The position numbers and the translations under genes were made by a program. From contig WFMF01000493.1 in the NCBI GenBank assembly GCA_011033025.1, positions 60,881 through 124,880 on the forward strand: 64,000 nucleotides of DNA, given 5' to 3'. Position 1 is the first letter of the stretch. Each line of letters opens with the position of its first letter. Of this stretch, positions 37,789 to 50,600 are shown piece after piece. The notes under the pieces were generated by a model, which saw only the letters and a list, made by a program, of their open reading frames with translations, was not told where the DNA came from and made no database searches. This DNA is from Beroe forskalii (lineage: Eukaryota; Ctenophora; Nuda; Beroida; Beroidae).

Positions 37789-39781
37789 ATGAAATGTACC
37801 CAAGCGCGTCTAAAACGCCGTCTCCTATGTCCCCTCAGGATGGGGTGTCGGTGTGTGAAAATGTACCTGATCAGCGGGGTGAGCATTACTCTCCTGTTGC
37901 TCCTGACATTCTACTCGAACAGCAGAGATCAGGGGGAGGATCACATCACACTTCAGGTTTGTATCACCTCGCACTTCAGGTTTGTATCATGTCACTTTGG
38001 TTTCATGGCCAACTCTCAAAAAATTTCTAATTCTACCCACTGGATTGTAAAAGAATAAAATTTTAGCCTGGATTGTATACTACCCATGATTCTTGTATTG
38101 TAAGTATATTTTTGTACAGATTCAATGTATACATTGTATATTCTACACTTAACTCACTACTCAGATTGCATTGTCCTTTCATGATGCTAAATATGAGTGT
38201 GATTTCCTCAATCTCCTCCTCAACCTCTCTCCCTACAACAGGTAGACCGTGATACAACCACCAACTACCTTCTTCCTGACCACAGTCCGAACACCGGACA
38301 GGACCCCTCCTCCTCTAATGACACCAGGAACACCCTCACAGAGGAAGACAAGGAAGCTGGCAGACTGCCAATAGACGTAGTCTACCTCTGGGTTAACGGA
38401 TCAGATCCCCTGTTCGTCAGGAAGCTCAACCACTACAAATCAGTGTTTAACCACGGTGAGCCACTATCTGAGAGTGCGGTGGGAAGGTCTCGCTTCACAG
38501 ATAACGGAGAACTCTTCTACTCGCTCCGATCACTCCACATGTACGCTCCCTGGATACGCCATGTCTACATCGTGTCATCTGACGGCCAGGTACCCTCCTG
38601 GCTGAACCTCACCAACCCCCGGGTAAGGATCATCCCTGACTCCACCCTCTTCCGGAACAAGAGCCACACCCCCACCTTCAGCTCCCCTGCTATCGAGCTC
38701 AACCTCCACAACATCCCCGGACTGTCAGACAACTTCCTTGAGTTTAACGATGACTGGTACCTGGGTCAGGCCGTGACACCCGCTGACTTTGTCTCCGCTA
38801 TCGGGGCCTACAAGATCCGGCAAGCGTGGCTGTCCCCGACCTCCTGCAAACCCACTGATGACAACTATGGGAGGTCGCTGTGTCATGTTAACGAGGTGTA
38901 CGATGGGGTCTACGGTAAAGCAGCGAGGAGAGTCATAGCTCACGCGCCTCACATGTTCAACCGACACATCATCGAGGACTTCCGAGCAAGGTTAGAGAGG
39001 GAACTTCACTTTGTATTGGCTCAAAATTTTAATGTGAAATTCGCAAATTAATTAAACTCTAGCAGCAAATTTTCACTCACTAAATGGTCAGGTAAAATCT
39101 GGCCATTCCACCAAAAATGCACTAGTTACCTAATCCAACCCCTGTTCGCAGTTTCCCGCACGAAGTGGAGTTCACATCCTCCCACCACTTCCGCAGCCCA
39201 ACAGATTTCCAGTTCCAGTTCTCATATTTCTACTTCCTGATAAACGAGCCCAGATTCCGTAGTCTCGTGGGATCGCTGTCTGCGGCAGATACCGACGCAG
39301 ACAGCAACGTTTCGTGGGAGGAAATGGACAAATTCCTTGCCAGTGATCCCAATAATCCCGTGTCTGAGGACACGGTTTTGGAGCTACGAGACGCATTTGC
39401 AGACTGTCATAAAAGACAGAAATAGGACGTTCATCAGTATACGTGATTTGGTGTCATGCAGTGATATTTCCTACAAACTTGATCAGAAGATTGCGAGGAA
39501 GCAGAAATACAAACACGAGTTAGTTCGAGGAGGAAGACGTGTTTTTCAGTCCCGTATCTAACGACATATCCGAACTTATCAGAACATTTAACCACGTCCG
39601 GACTTTCCCGGTTAAGTTCGTATCTCTGAACGATGACAGAAACCACAAGGAACGTAATGACAACGAGATTTCAGAGGTTTACACGAGCTTTTTAAAGGCG
39701 ATGTTCCCTATTCCTAGCCCGTTCGAATTGCCCGAGGGCCAACGAAATGAATTTTACTACCTTGAAGATTTTAATTTATAA
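37789..39781 (+). CDS. GNPTAB: Compact Stealth-domain phosphotransferase (GNPTAB-like)
   Basis: Family role: GlcNAc-1-phosphotransferase of the Golgi that starts the mannose-6-phosphate tag on lysosomal enzymes. Exons 37789-37956, 38242-38990 and 39152-39781. A signal anchor (MYLISGVSITLLLLLTFY) is followed by the Stealth regions: CR1 IDVVYLWVNGSDP; CR2 RFTDNGELFYSLRSLHMYAP, VPSWLNLTNPRVRIIPDS, TFSSPAIELNLHNIPGLS, FLEFNDDW; CR3 APHMFNRHIIEDF and FQFSYFYFLIN; an EF-hand DTDADSNVSWEE; CR4 VKFVSLNDDRNH. Compared with vertebrate GNPTAB it lacks the Notch/LNR and DMAP spacer regions and a C-terminal membrane segment. The frame is broken twice in exon 3 (TAG at 39423-39425, resumed in another frame, again near 39515-39540), though CR4 continues well after; indel errors are likely. 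It could equally be a Stealth paralogue. Confidence 0.82.
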
Positions 39782-40006
39782 CTTTTGTCCCCTTTCACAC
39801 ACCTTATTATCAGTATCGGTATTTATCCGTTTAACTTAATTTATATTTAATATTTGTGGACTTACCTATGAAAATATAATATTGATATTCAATAACTTTA
39901 AATGAAATGAAGACAGTAACATCCCGTGTAATAACTTTAAACTTTCAGCCTTAATAACTTCATCGCACTCATCAAATGTCTGAAACTGCAGTCCTGATAA
40001 ACATTC

Positions 40007-43000
40007 CTAATAATAAAACATCATAACACGACGTGGACTTTGTCCCAGGATCATCTCCTCCTTGTAGACTTTCTGTGCTTTGGACTGGTCAGATGCCCCA
40101 ATGTTTGACAAAGTCCGGGTTATCGTTGGGGACGGCTTGCGACGGACTTGAGTTATTGTCACCCTCCTACCTCCCGAGGGTTTCACAGGTTCCGGAGACT
40201 TAGACGGCCGAGTACCACTGTCCTGGCTCCGCGACGAACTGTCGGATTTACGGCGGGAGTGACTGCTGTCACGGCGCCGCGCAGCACTCCGCTTACCGGA
40301 CAGGGAATCACTCGCGGTGACAGCACGAGACTCATCCACAAAATGACGAGCCACAACGTCGGACTGATCCGTATCCTTCTCATCGTCTCTGGTTCTGGAG
40401 TCACTCTGGCGGGTATCTTTATCCGAGTGACTGGAGCCCTGATCATCCTTGCCCCGTGATTCACTGCTCCTGCTCTTGTGACGGGATGTGTTGTGGTCCC
40501 TCCCTCGTTTCTCACTTTTAGAGCTGTGTCGGAGCGAGTATTTGTCTCGAGAGTGCCTCTTTCCGGGTGATTTTGCAGGACTTTTCCAGTGCTCCGACTC
40601 ATGTGACTTCTCCCGTTGACTGTGGTCAGAATCACGAGAGTTCCGTGATGTTGACGATCGGTGGCGAGACCGGTGTTTACTGCTGTCTTTGGATTGCCTC
40701 GCTTCGTGAGATGATTTTCTTTTACGTTCAGAACTTCGCGGCTTTTCTTCACTTTTACGTTCAGAACTTCGCGGCTTTTCTTCACTTTTACGCTCCGAAC
40801 TTCGCGGCTTTTCTTCACTTTTATGTTCAGAACTTCGCTGCTTTTCTTCACTTTTACGAGTTTTTGATTCCGAATGTTCAACATCCTCACTGTTGGTAAC
40901 TTCTTTTCTTTCTGATTTCTTGGCCTTTTTCGACCGCCTTTTTTCTGAGTCGGAACATTTCTCAACAACCTCAGAGTGTTTTTCTTCCTTATGTTTTGCC
41001 CTTTTTGAAGTCTTATCTGATTGAGATGCTGACTTTGACTCAGATCTTGAATTTCTATCATTATCTTTGCCTTTAGACATTTCGGATTTTTGTTTATCCA
41101 CATCATCCTGCTGAGTCTTGGCAACTTTAGGTGACTCACCTTTACCCTTGAATGGAGGTTTATCACTCTTTTCTCCTGGCGAAGAAGCTTCAGGTTTTGA
41201 TTGGACAGCTGCTTTGATAGCATCTCTTCTTCTCTTAAGATCTTCCTTGCTACAACTGTACCTTTTACACCCGGGGGAGGTAGGGATGCCGTCAGGATCA
41301 TCTTCTTCAGGGTCCAGCTCTCCTGGTTCTTTTTCGTTGTCTGATTCACAAGACCGCTTACGGTAGTTTGCCCTGGAGCAGCGTCTTTTACGAGACATCG
41401 CCAATGAATCAGACACCGGAGGGCTGGGGGTTGAGGTGATCTCTGTGCTTGGCGGCGATGTCTTCTCAGCCACATTCTGAGGTGGCTCACTTGGCGGCGT
41501 AGGGACACGAGGTGGAGGGTCAGTAGGGAGAGGAGGAGGAAGTGGTGGGGCCACATCGGGAGGCTTACTGAGCTCAGTGGGTGGCGTGGAGGCAGGTGAA
41601 ATGGGTGACAGAACCGGCATGTTAGTTACACTCGATACACTGTTCCCAGAGGATTCTCTGCTTCGCTTTATGATGCGAGACACCCCAGCAACTACCGTCA
41701 TGAGGTTTGCAGGGGTGAGGATATCAGTGCAGCTCACCAGGGCGTCTATAGCTGCAGATACAGGGGGTTCTGTTGATGTCGGAGACACCTTCGGTAAGGA
41801 TGTCACTTTGTCAGACTTCAAAATGGCATCTACTGTGTCGGTAAGTCGTGTTTTCCGAGCCATTTTATCTGCCGACGAGGAACCAGAAGTCTTTCTGCTC
41901 CTCAGAAGTGGATTGGCTGGCACCTTCTGTTCACTGCTTTCCCCGCTCATTTCACTTCCTTCTCCCTGAGAAGAAGGGTGCCTCTTCTTGCTGAGTCTCG
42001 ACATCAGAGTCTCGTCGAATATGATCAGTTTCTCAGGTTCAGGATGATAGAACAGCTTCCTCTGTTCCTCAGATATCCCATCCTCAGAAGTGTTGCTAGT
42101 GGTGGATGAGACCTTGGCATCGCAGTTACCAGGGACAGCTTCTGACTTGGATTCGGAAGTGTTTTCAGGATGCCCAGCCTCATTGGACGAAGTGACCGTT
42201 TCGTCCTGATGTTTCAGAGATTCAGCGGCTGGTTTATTTCCCTGGTATCTAGCTAGCCTTGGGTCTCGTGGAGGTTCTTTGGTATCCAATTTCGCGACAT
42301 CTGGACCGGGGAAATCGAAAGGTGACTGATACACATTGCTGGGATTGGGAGTGGTTTTTCTCTCTGAATCTGCAGCTGCTGAGCAACCAGAGACTTCCCC
42401 TTTGCTCTGCATCACGGGAATCACAGCAGTGGCAGCACACGTCACCTCAGTCTTGATCGCTGATCGGTTCCGGGAAGCATCAACTTTCATTGGGGTGACC
42501 CCTGGCATGAGAAAAAGGGTCGAGGTGGGAGGGGCATCGGGTCCAAATTCAGGAAAAGCAGTTGACTGATTAGGATTGAATTTGTTATGGGATGTAGAAC
42601 TGATCTCCACTGTTTCCCCCTGGATGGGGACATCAGATTGGACATTGCTCTGCGTTCCAACTCGCGACTTCACTTCATCAAGAAAGCTGTTCGGACTCAA
42701 AGACCCTTTAATGGAGCATTCCTGCAGGGTGAATTGCTGGTGATGTTGCTTCATGGGGTGGTTGACCTCGCCACCTTTCTCTGTGTTTGGTGGTATGTGT
42801 TGAGCATCCGGTACCTCTGGAGAGGATGAACTGAGCGAAGCAAAGGACTCGTTGCTCTTCATTCTGCCGCGAGTATTGTAGGGTGCTGGTCTGGCAATCG
42901 ATTGGCCTTCATTTTTAGGTGATTTCAACACCAAGGGAGCTCGTATCTCGTCTATTCGGGTCGGGTGCATAAGTTGTTTGCTTGACACTGAAGACTGAGC

Positions 43001-44604
43001 GGTGGATGCCATTCCACGAGTGACATTAGGGAGCGGGTGACTTTGAGCAATAGGTGGTGTCACGTACATGCTGGTGTGATGTTGATTAGGATCCCTCGGA
43101 GGGGGAGGGGATGGTGTCATGGGAGAGGCTACTGCTTGACTTGACACGCAGGGTGACATAGTGGGTGTCACTGGGGAGGCTACTGTTTTCTTGGAGTCAG
43201 TGTTCCAAGTCATACGGTCTGATGTGCACGATCTGGTCAGCATGTCGGGTAAGTATGACGCCAGATGGGGGGCGAAGGTCGGGGGGTTCACCAGCTTGTC
43301 ATTAGGGGGTGTTCTCAACTCTGTCTTGATAGCTTTCTTATTGCACATTATAGCAGCACGAGCCGAGGGGTAGGTGTTGTTGTTGTTATTGTAAGGGGGC
43401 TGGAGGGGAATATCTCTGACAAAGTGACTTGTGGTCTTCTAGAATGGACGGATTTACCTGGTGCCTCAATCATTGCCTTCTGATGAGTAGGCTTTTTGTA
43501 GCTTTGTCCTTGTTTTGAGAAGATGGCTGGTTGTTTCGGGGAAGATATCTGTAGGTTGAGGGACTTCTGGTTGTACCCTGGTGAAACTGAGGGGCTGCTA
43601 TTCAGGGGGCCGGACAACACAGCAGATTTGCCAGGAGGAGGAGGGAAGGCGGACGGGAACTGGTAGTTCTGACTGGGAACCTCCTCATTGGAGTCTGTCT
43701 CTGAGTTAGAGGCTCCCTGATCGTAGCCCTTGCCATTGCCAAACGATCTGGCCTGAGCTGCGGATACCGCACTCAAGACATCCAGAGTGTTGTTTGGGTT
43801 GCCAGTGTACAACCCACTGGTGCTAGGACCCGGACTGCAGCTATCCTGGTTGGTGTCCATGGGCTCGGGTGTTTCAGGAGTTTTCCTGATTTTCTGAGGT
43901 GGTGGATGTTTCTTCCTCAGGTCCTGGACAGCATGCTGGACTCCCTGGAATGCTGAACGGGGCACCACGTTAGGGGTCACCAGGACCTGTTTGTTTTGTT
44001 GCGGCTCCAGACGTAAGTCCCACGGGTGTCCAGGTGGTAATCTATCGGGATTAGCTGGTGGCACATCTGGTTCTATCATCCTGGGTTTCAGCCTCGGATC
44101 ACTGTTATCTGCAGATGAGGGTTCTGATGAGGGCGGAGGGTGAGTGGTCGGTTGCTTGGACGCTTTCCCGGTCATCTCGTTGTATTGCGACAACTTGATG
44201 GGGCGTTTCCTCTTCTCTGCAGAGGAAGCACTCGAAGACCTCTGCCTGGACTCCGGAGGTGGTGGTATCTCGCTGGTCCTAGGGTGAGGATGTTTGGAGG
44301 CATCAGACGAGTGCCGGGAATCACTGGATCTCATCGTAGGGTGTCGGGGTTCAGGCTTCCTCAGCTCCTGAATGTGAGGGTCGGCTTGCTGGGACCTGCC
44401 ATGCTCCATAGGGTTGGTGTAGGGCATCGGAACCACCTTCATCAGACTTGGGATGGGTTGGGAGGAGGAGGAAGAAGGTTGGGGCAGTCTCTGACTTGAC
44501 GAGGTCTGTTCTTGCAGCTTCATCAGTCGTGTTACTTCTGATTTCAAGCTAGTATTCGCCCGCTTTTCTACGTCGTAATATCTTTTAGCTTGCAGGTACT
44601 CAGC
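40007..44604 (-). CDS. KDM3: KDM3 last exon: coiled-coil start and disordered Ser/Arg/Lys-rich tail
   Basis: Begins [20 protein letters not shown], continuing a coiled coil from the preceding exon ([20 protein letters not shown]). About 400 residues rich in Pro, Ser, Gln and Asn follow, then a frame change near 43430 in a C-rich stretch (TTCCCCTCCAGCCCCC), then about 1,110 residues to TAG at 40007-40009. The last third is Ser/Arg/Lys/Glu-rich with SRxSR-like stretches and four 11-residue [11 protein letters not shown] repeats. It ends [11 protein letters not shown]3 proteins normally stop soon after the JmjC domain, so this tail is an extension. I favour one exon with a 1-nt indel over two genes, since both frames lie back to back without usable splice sites of the right phase. 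Confidence 0.7.
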
Positions 44605-47600
44605 CTGCAATGAATGATTTCATTTTGACTTATTCTGGATTTCAGATATCTTTATCGAAACAGTCATAATTTTGGTTTCGAAAAAAGGAGATGAAAATAA
44701 AAAATAAGTTTTATATCAAGCGGCTGCTTGATTATTGAAATTACCTGTTGAGTATCTAGAAGATCCTTGAAAGTTTTCTTGTCAGCAGCATGAGCCATCT
44801 TGACGGCTTCCAACTCAGCCTTGAGCCGCTCTATCGCACTGTCCTTGGAATCTCGACCAGGTGTGTTCGAGACCTGGATGCTGGCATTGGCAGTGTTGGA
44901 GTGCGCGGGGGCACTGTGCGCGGCGGGAGCACTGTGCGCGGCTCCACTGTGCGCGGCGCCACTGCACGTGCAAACTTCTTTAGCGGGAGGGTGGTTCCTC
45001 AGGACTGACACACACTCCTTGACACCGTGGTACAACAGGTTCTTTATCTGAAGTTAGTACATAATGAGACAGGCTGCTCAAGGTGGTTTTAATCATGAAA
45101 TCATGATCGCACAGAGCGCTATGTTTGAAGATAAATAGTTAATTATTGTAACGTGAGGCAAAAATGATATTGAAAATAGTAATAGTAGAAGAACCTGTAG
45201 CTTGTCCTCTTGATTCAGATGGTTCTTAGAGAGGTGACGAATCTCTTGTGTGTGCTTCAAACAGAATGATACCCTCTGAAAGATTATAACAAAACATGAG
45301 AAGAGATCACAAAAGATGAAGGAGAGACTTCATTTGAACCTTGAGGTATTCGAAAGCTTTTCACCGATTTGACTGATGCCATACCTCTGGAGATACGAAG
45401 TCCTCAGCTATCTTGATGCAGCTCTGTAAGTTTCTGACTTGATGTGGAGCCCCGGCTGGTATCATCACAGCGTCACCCTCGCACTGGGCAATAGGCCAAC
45501 CCTTCACTCCGTACTCCTGCAAAGGAAAACATGGTGAGGGAATGCCGGAAAAATCTTCTTCTCTCGCTATCTTTCGCGAAACAACGCTTTATCATGTCAT
45601 AATTTCTGTGATATTAGCCGGTGCGTGCATTGGACCAGTTCCCAGTTATTAGACAAAGAATCAGCTGAGATCACAAATTTTAATTTCAACATCCCCCACT
45701 GAGGTAAAAATTCACCTGCCATATCTGATAATACATCACACTCTTCTATGTACCTGGAAGAGTCGTTTCCTCATGTCCTTGTCCAGGTACATGGCCTGGT
45801 CGTGTATAGGATCGTGTCCCGTGGGTAGAGTTTGTCCGTTCTCATTCAGCACTTTGTGGATGAAGTGTCGGATCTTGTCGATGTCGTTGGGATGGAAGAT
45901 GTGCCAGAGGGCTCCTAACTTACACCTGTCACGCCGAATACGGTCCAACTGCAAGGGGAAATGTGCTATTGAGGGTCGGCATGAAACGGAAGTGGGTAAA
46001 GGGAATGGGGATTGGGGACACGTATCCCGCAATCAATAATCAGTTAGGTACGCTTTAGGTACGTTTAGAATAGGCAATAGGCACATGAAATCTACAATCT
46101 ACATTTTCATACTCTTTCTATTTGAATATTAAATGGCCATGAGAGACGATAACTCGATTACTGATCATAACTGCCTGTCATCGGTATCTTCACAAATCTC
46201 TCTCAACGTGTACACTTTGCGCTTCAAATAGGTGGACTCTGAAAAAAGCAGAATTTGAAGCTGCCATCCCAACCATAGCTGCCGACTCTTGGAAATCCTT
46301 TGGGAGGGCACTTTTTTGCCCCATTTGGGAGGGCAAATAGCGTTGAAGGGAGGGCAATTCCCGTGGGTGTATTTGAGAAAATATATGGCGACCTTTTTTT
46401 TTTTTTTTTTTGGACGTCGCCTGAAAATTGAATCCGAGATAGTGCTTATTAGGTAAATTTTCACATTTGTAGGTAGATTTTCAGAATTTTAGATTTTTCG
46501 GTAAACTATACATAAATTTTAAAGGATTAGTAGGTAAATTTTCAAAATTGGTTTGAGATAGTGCTTGATAGGTAAATTTTCAAAATTGATCCGAGATAGT
46601 GCTTGGTAGGTAAATTTTCAAAATGAGCCTTTTTTTTTTAGGGAACGACTAAAAATGTGATCCGAGATAGTGAATATTAGGTAAATTTTCAGAATTGGGA
46701 GTAAATAATCAGAATTATAGGTAAATTTTCAGATTTGCCCTCCAAAAAGGTGGGCAAGGTCCGAAAGGAGGGCAAATGGAGGGCATGGGAGGGCAGTTCG
46801 GCAGCTATGATCCCAACCCTTACCATCTATAAAAAGCAAAATTCAAGCAATCTTTCAATGATCCGAGTTTCTCAGGCTGTATCTGTGTATTTTCAATCAA
46901 CCACTCACCTGAGTTGGTAGCTTTGACGTCATCGTCGTAGTTGATGACGACATCCTGCGACTCCCCAACGTACATGATGATGTTCACAGCGTCCGAGATG
47001 TCGATGTGAAGTACCGTGCTCCCCTCTGATTTGAAGAGGGGGTGAGATACTTGATTCGGTAGTGAGGGATGAATGAGAGAGGGTGGATTTATGAATTGAG
47101 ATTGGGATTGCGGGTATTTTCGATCTGATTTCAGGACAAAACAGACTGCTGTGCAATCAAGATCTACACTTTTAAAGTTTTAGCGCCAATGCCATAGAAC
47201 AGAAAAACATGCGAAATATCAAATATTTCACAAATCCCCCTAACTTTGCTAAAAGGATATTTTTACCGTTAGGGTTGTTAGCATTGCTGTACGCGATGTA
47301 CATCTTGGGACCGAGGTCTGGGGTGCAGTATATGTTAGGCAGGTATCGTGCTATGTTGTACAGTCCATCCCGGTGAGTGTAGTTCTTCATGGGGAGCACC
47401 TTCATGAAATCCTCGTACCTAAAACACGTGAGTGTGATACACAAATAACTAATCTGGGAGATGTAACATGTGACCCCCACCAGTTGTGGCTTTGAGTGGG
47501 ATACAATTTAAAAAGCCCAATTTCAAGAAATCAATTAACGAGATAAGGAGATAATACTTAATCAACATGCGATTTTACCACTGCGGTAGTTTTTCTTTGA

Positions 47601-50600
47601 AATCCCACGTTGTGGGCCAGTCCTTGAGTTTCAGCACCATAGGATCGCCGTTCTCATTCCTGAGCCTCTCGTTCACATCCTCGAAACCATCGAAGAAGTC
47701 TTTGAGGGAGATTCTGTGTACTTCGAGTGTGGTGGTGTTCACTACCCGTTCTCTCTCGTGTCCTGGAAAGGGAGGATATCAGTAGGGTCATGGGTCATAG
47801 TGGGACTCAGTTTGGTTCAAGCCCGGTGTGGGTAGGGATGGAAAGCTAATCGAAAGAATCAGCCATCAGGTGAACATGGCAAGGAAAGATCAATCCCCGT
47901 TCCCTGCCAAGAATAATCCGATCACAATGATGCTAATGTTTTTATATGAGCGCTTAGAGTATCGGGTTTCAGTGTATAAATAGCGTGACAGTGTAAGTCA
48001 ACAAATACAGGGATGTACCTACTTACATGACACACATTGATCACTGAATACTGATTAGGTTATTAATGTTAATGTTATCGATTTTCCATGTATTTAACAA
48101 TATGATTATCACAAAGATGCACACCAAAATAAATTGACTGCCATTTTTGGACGAAAGACATCAGTGTGTAATGTGTATTTATACCTACATTAAACATTTC
48201 TTATGAACATCTTGGATCCTAGTTCCTACCGAAGTGTTTGCTGAAGCTCTCCGGGGTCCAAAGACCGGAGTTAATGCCTCCCTGTAGCCCGTACACCACC
48301 ACAGCATTGCCCTTCTGATGGAACTTCTGGAAAATGGGCGTATTCCGCGGGTCCTGCCCGTCTTTCAGGGCCAACACTTGACCGTTGCAGATCAAATCGT
48401 GAGGGGTCTCTGGAGGCGAGAGAATGGGTTGAAATGGGACTTCTGGGGAACAATGAGTGAAGGGGTTGCATGGGGAGAAAAGAAGCCTTAAACTTGAAGG
48501 GAGGGGGTACAGCTGAAAATTTATATCTGTAAGTGTGGCAGTTATAATGAAATTAGTTTTGGGTCAACCAATGAAAACATTGCGTATTAGCTCAAAACTC
48601 AGTATACGGGAGTATGGAATGTAAGAATGTAACTAACCGTCAGTTGGGCAGATTGTGAAAGGTAGGTTGGTAACACTGATACAGTGCATGTCTTTTATCG
48701 CTTCAACAGATCCACAAAGCAGTCTTACCGCTGGCAAATAGTTGTATTACATTCTTAATAATACCATGTCACTTCTTTATTACTACAACCGTTCTCACAC
48801 AGATTTATTTCATACGAATTTTATGCAAGAATTCCGCGGCTATACTTCAGTCCTACATGAGATACCATACAATGCTCATAAACGTGGTATTGCAGCAGTT
48901 ATTTGATTTAGCAATATTAGACTTATTTTAGGCAGACTGCCAAAGATGTCCCAAGGAGTTCATGGCTTTAGAAACTATACAAGTGATCATAGTTGAAATT
49001 AAAGGCCGATGGATAGTGCATGAAAGTACATGAAGAGCAATTTGTGCACTGTTATTCTAGCAATTTTATACCGAATCCACAAGATTTCAAAGGACTGCGA
49101 CTCAAAAATTAGTTTATTTTCAATCCCAGCTAAAGTCCATTTCCTCATGATTGATATACAGAAATAGTGTCAGTAATAATTGATTAAGCAGTAAAACTAG
49201 TTACCTCTTGGTGGAATGGTCACACAAGTCTCTAGAGAAGTCAGATTATGGGCACTTCCATCACTACAGTCGACTAGACTTGCCGAAACATACCCTGGAA
49301 CGTTCAAATTGTCAGATCCGCGAATTTTACCGCACCAACCTACACCATTATACTGGCGACGCGCGCGAAATTGTGTACTCTCACTGCAAATGGCCTGAAA
49401 AATAGTGTGCTTTTTTGCGCATTTGTTTATGCGCGGCGACATGAAACGATGTTCAGTGCACTGCGTAGCACAAATTGTATTTCATGAATACAATTGCGGT
49501 AAGGAACATCAATATTTGATTATTTGCCAATCCTACTTCGCAGACAATCTTGGAAATCCTTTCTGAAAATAGATTAGTGATGAAAAGACGTTAGAACTGT
49601 GGCTGTACCGATGGTAGCAGCCGCTTACTTTCATCCCACCGGTAGAGAACCAACCGTCATGGCTTCCATCCAACCACCATCGTCTTTCATGTCCATACCT
49701 ATACACACCTCCCAAACATGTCCAGTCTCCAATGCTGTCTAATTTACACAGTCCTAGGGAGAGGAAGGATACTGGCATGCGTGCCCTTGTCCTGGCGTGC
49801 GACTCATGTTCAACTGTTAACATGATAGCAACTAGCCAGACCACGGTTATTTCTGCGTGTTTCTCCCTCTGACTTCCTCCATTTAACTGATGGTTATATG
49901 CAGGGTGCATTGGCCGTCTTTGCCATTACCAAAGACGGCACCAACAAGACACCCTTCCACCCACTCAACCTTTAACCCTCTTGTTGGGGGTCATTTAACC
50001 TGCTTTCTAACTTAGAGAGAGGGGGACAGGCAACTCTGGCGTGTGCACAGTATTTGTTAAAGTGTTAAGGAACAACTGTCCAGTGTCCGTACTGTCATAG
50101 AGTCTCAACCATAGCTTCATTGTCAAGGGGGGAGTAAAAAAATTCAGCCCGGGGAATTGGACCCAGGATGAAGCTATGGTCTCACTCAGGTGGTTCACAA
50201 AACTACTGAAATGTAATAAGAATTCATTAATATTAAATCGCTCCAAGAATAAAATATAGATTAGGTAGGAAATAACCTGCGAGTCTGTCCCTGTAACAAT
50301 CCATGCAGATAACGTATCCACACCGGGGGCAAAACAAGTGAATGTTGAATAGAGTGGTCGAGCAGGTATCACATAACTCTCTCACGTTCTTCATTTGCTG
50401 CTTCATTCCTGGAGGAGAATTTACTTGTGCGCTGTACCAGTAATATATACTACATAATCATGATATTATGATATACATTTACAAGTTGAAAAGTCACCCC
50501 CACCTTGCAGCAGAAAACCATAAAACTATAAAAGTTGGCTGAAAATTACAGTTCACAGTTATGTTTGAGTTATCCCAGTTGTTATTTTTAGTTCACAGTT

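Noticed and set aside
40148-43373. Plus-strand frames within the KDM3 tail
   Set aside because: Shadows of the long minus-strand coding exon.
49533-49910. Independent 125-residue gene on the minus strand
   Set aside because: Its useful part (49753-49629) has an acceptor and donor in phase with neighbouring KDM3 exons, so it is better read as a KDM3 exon.
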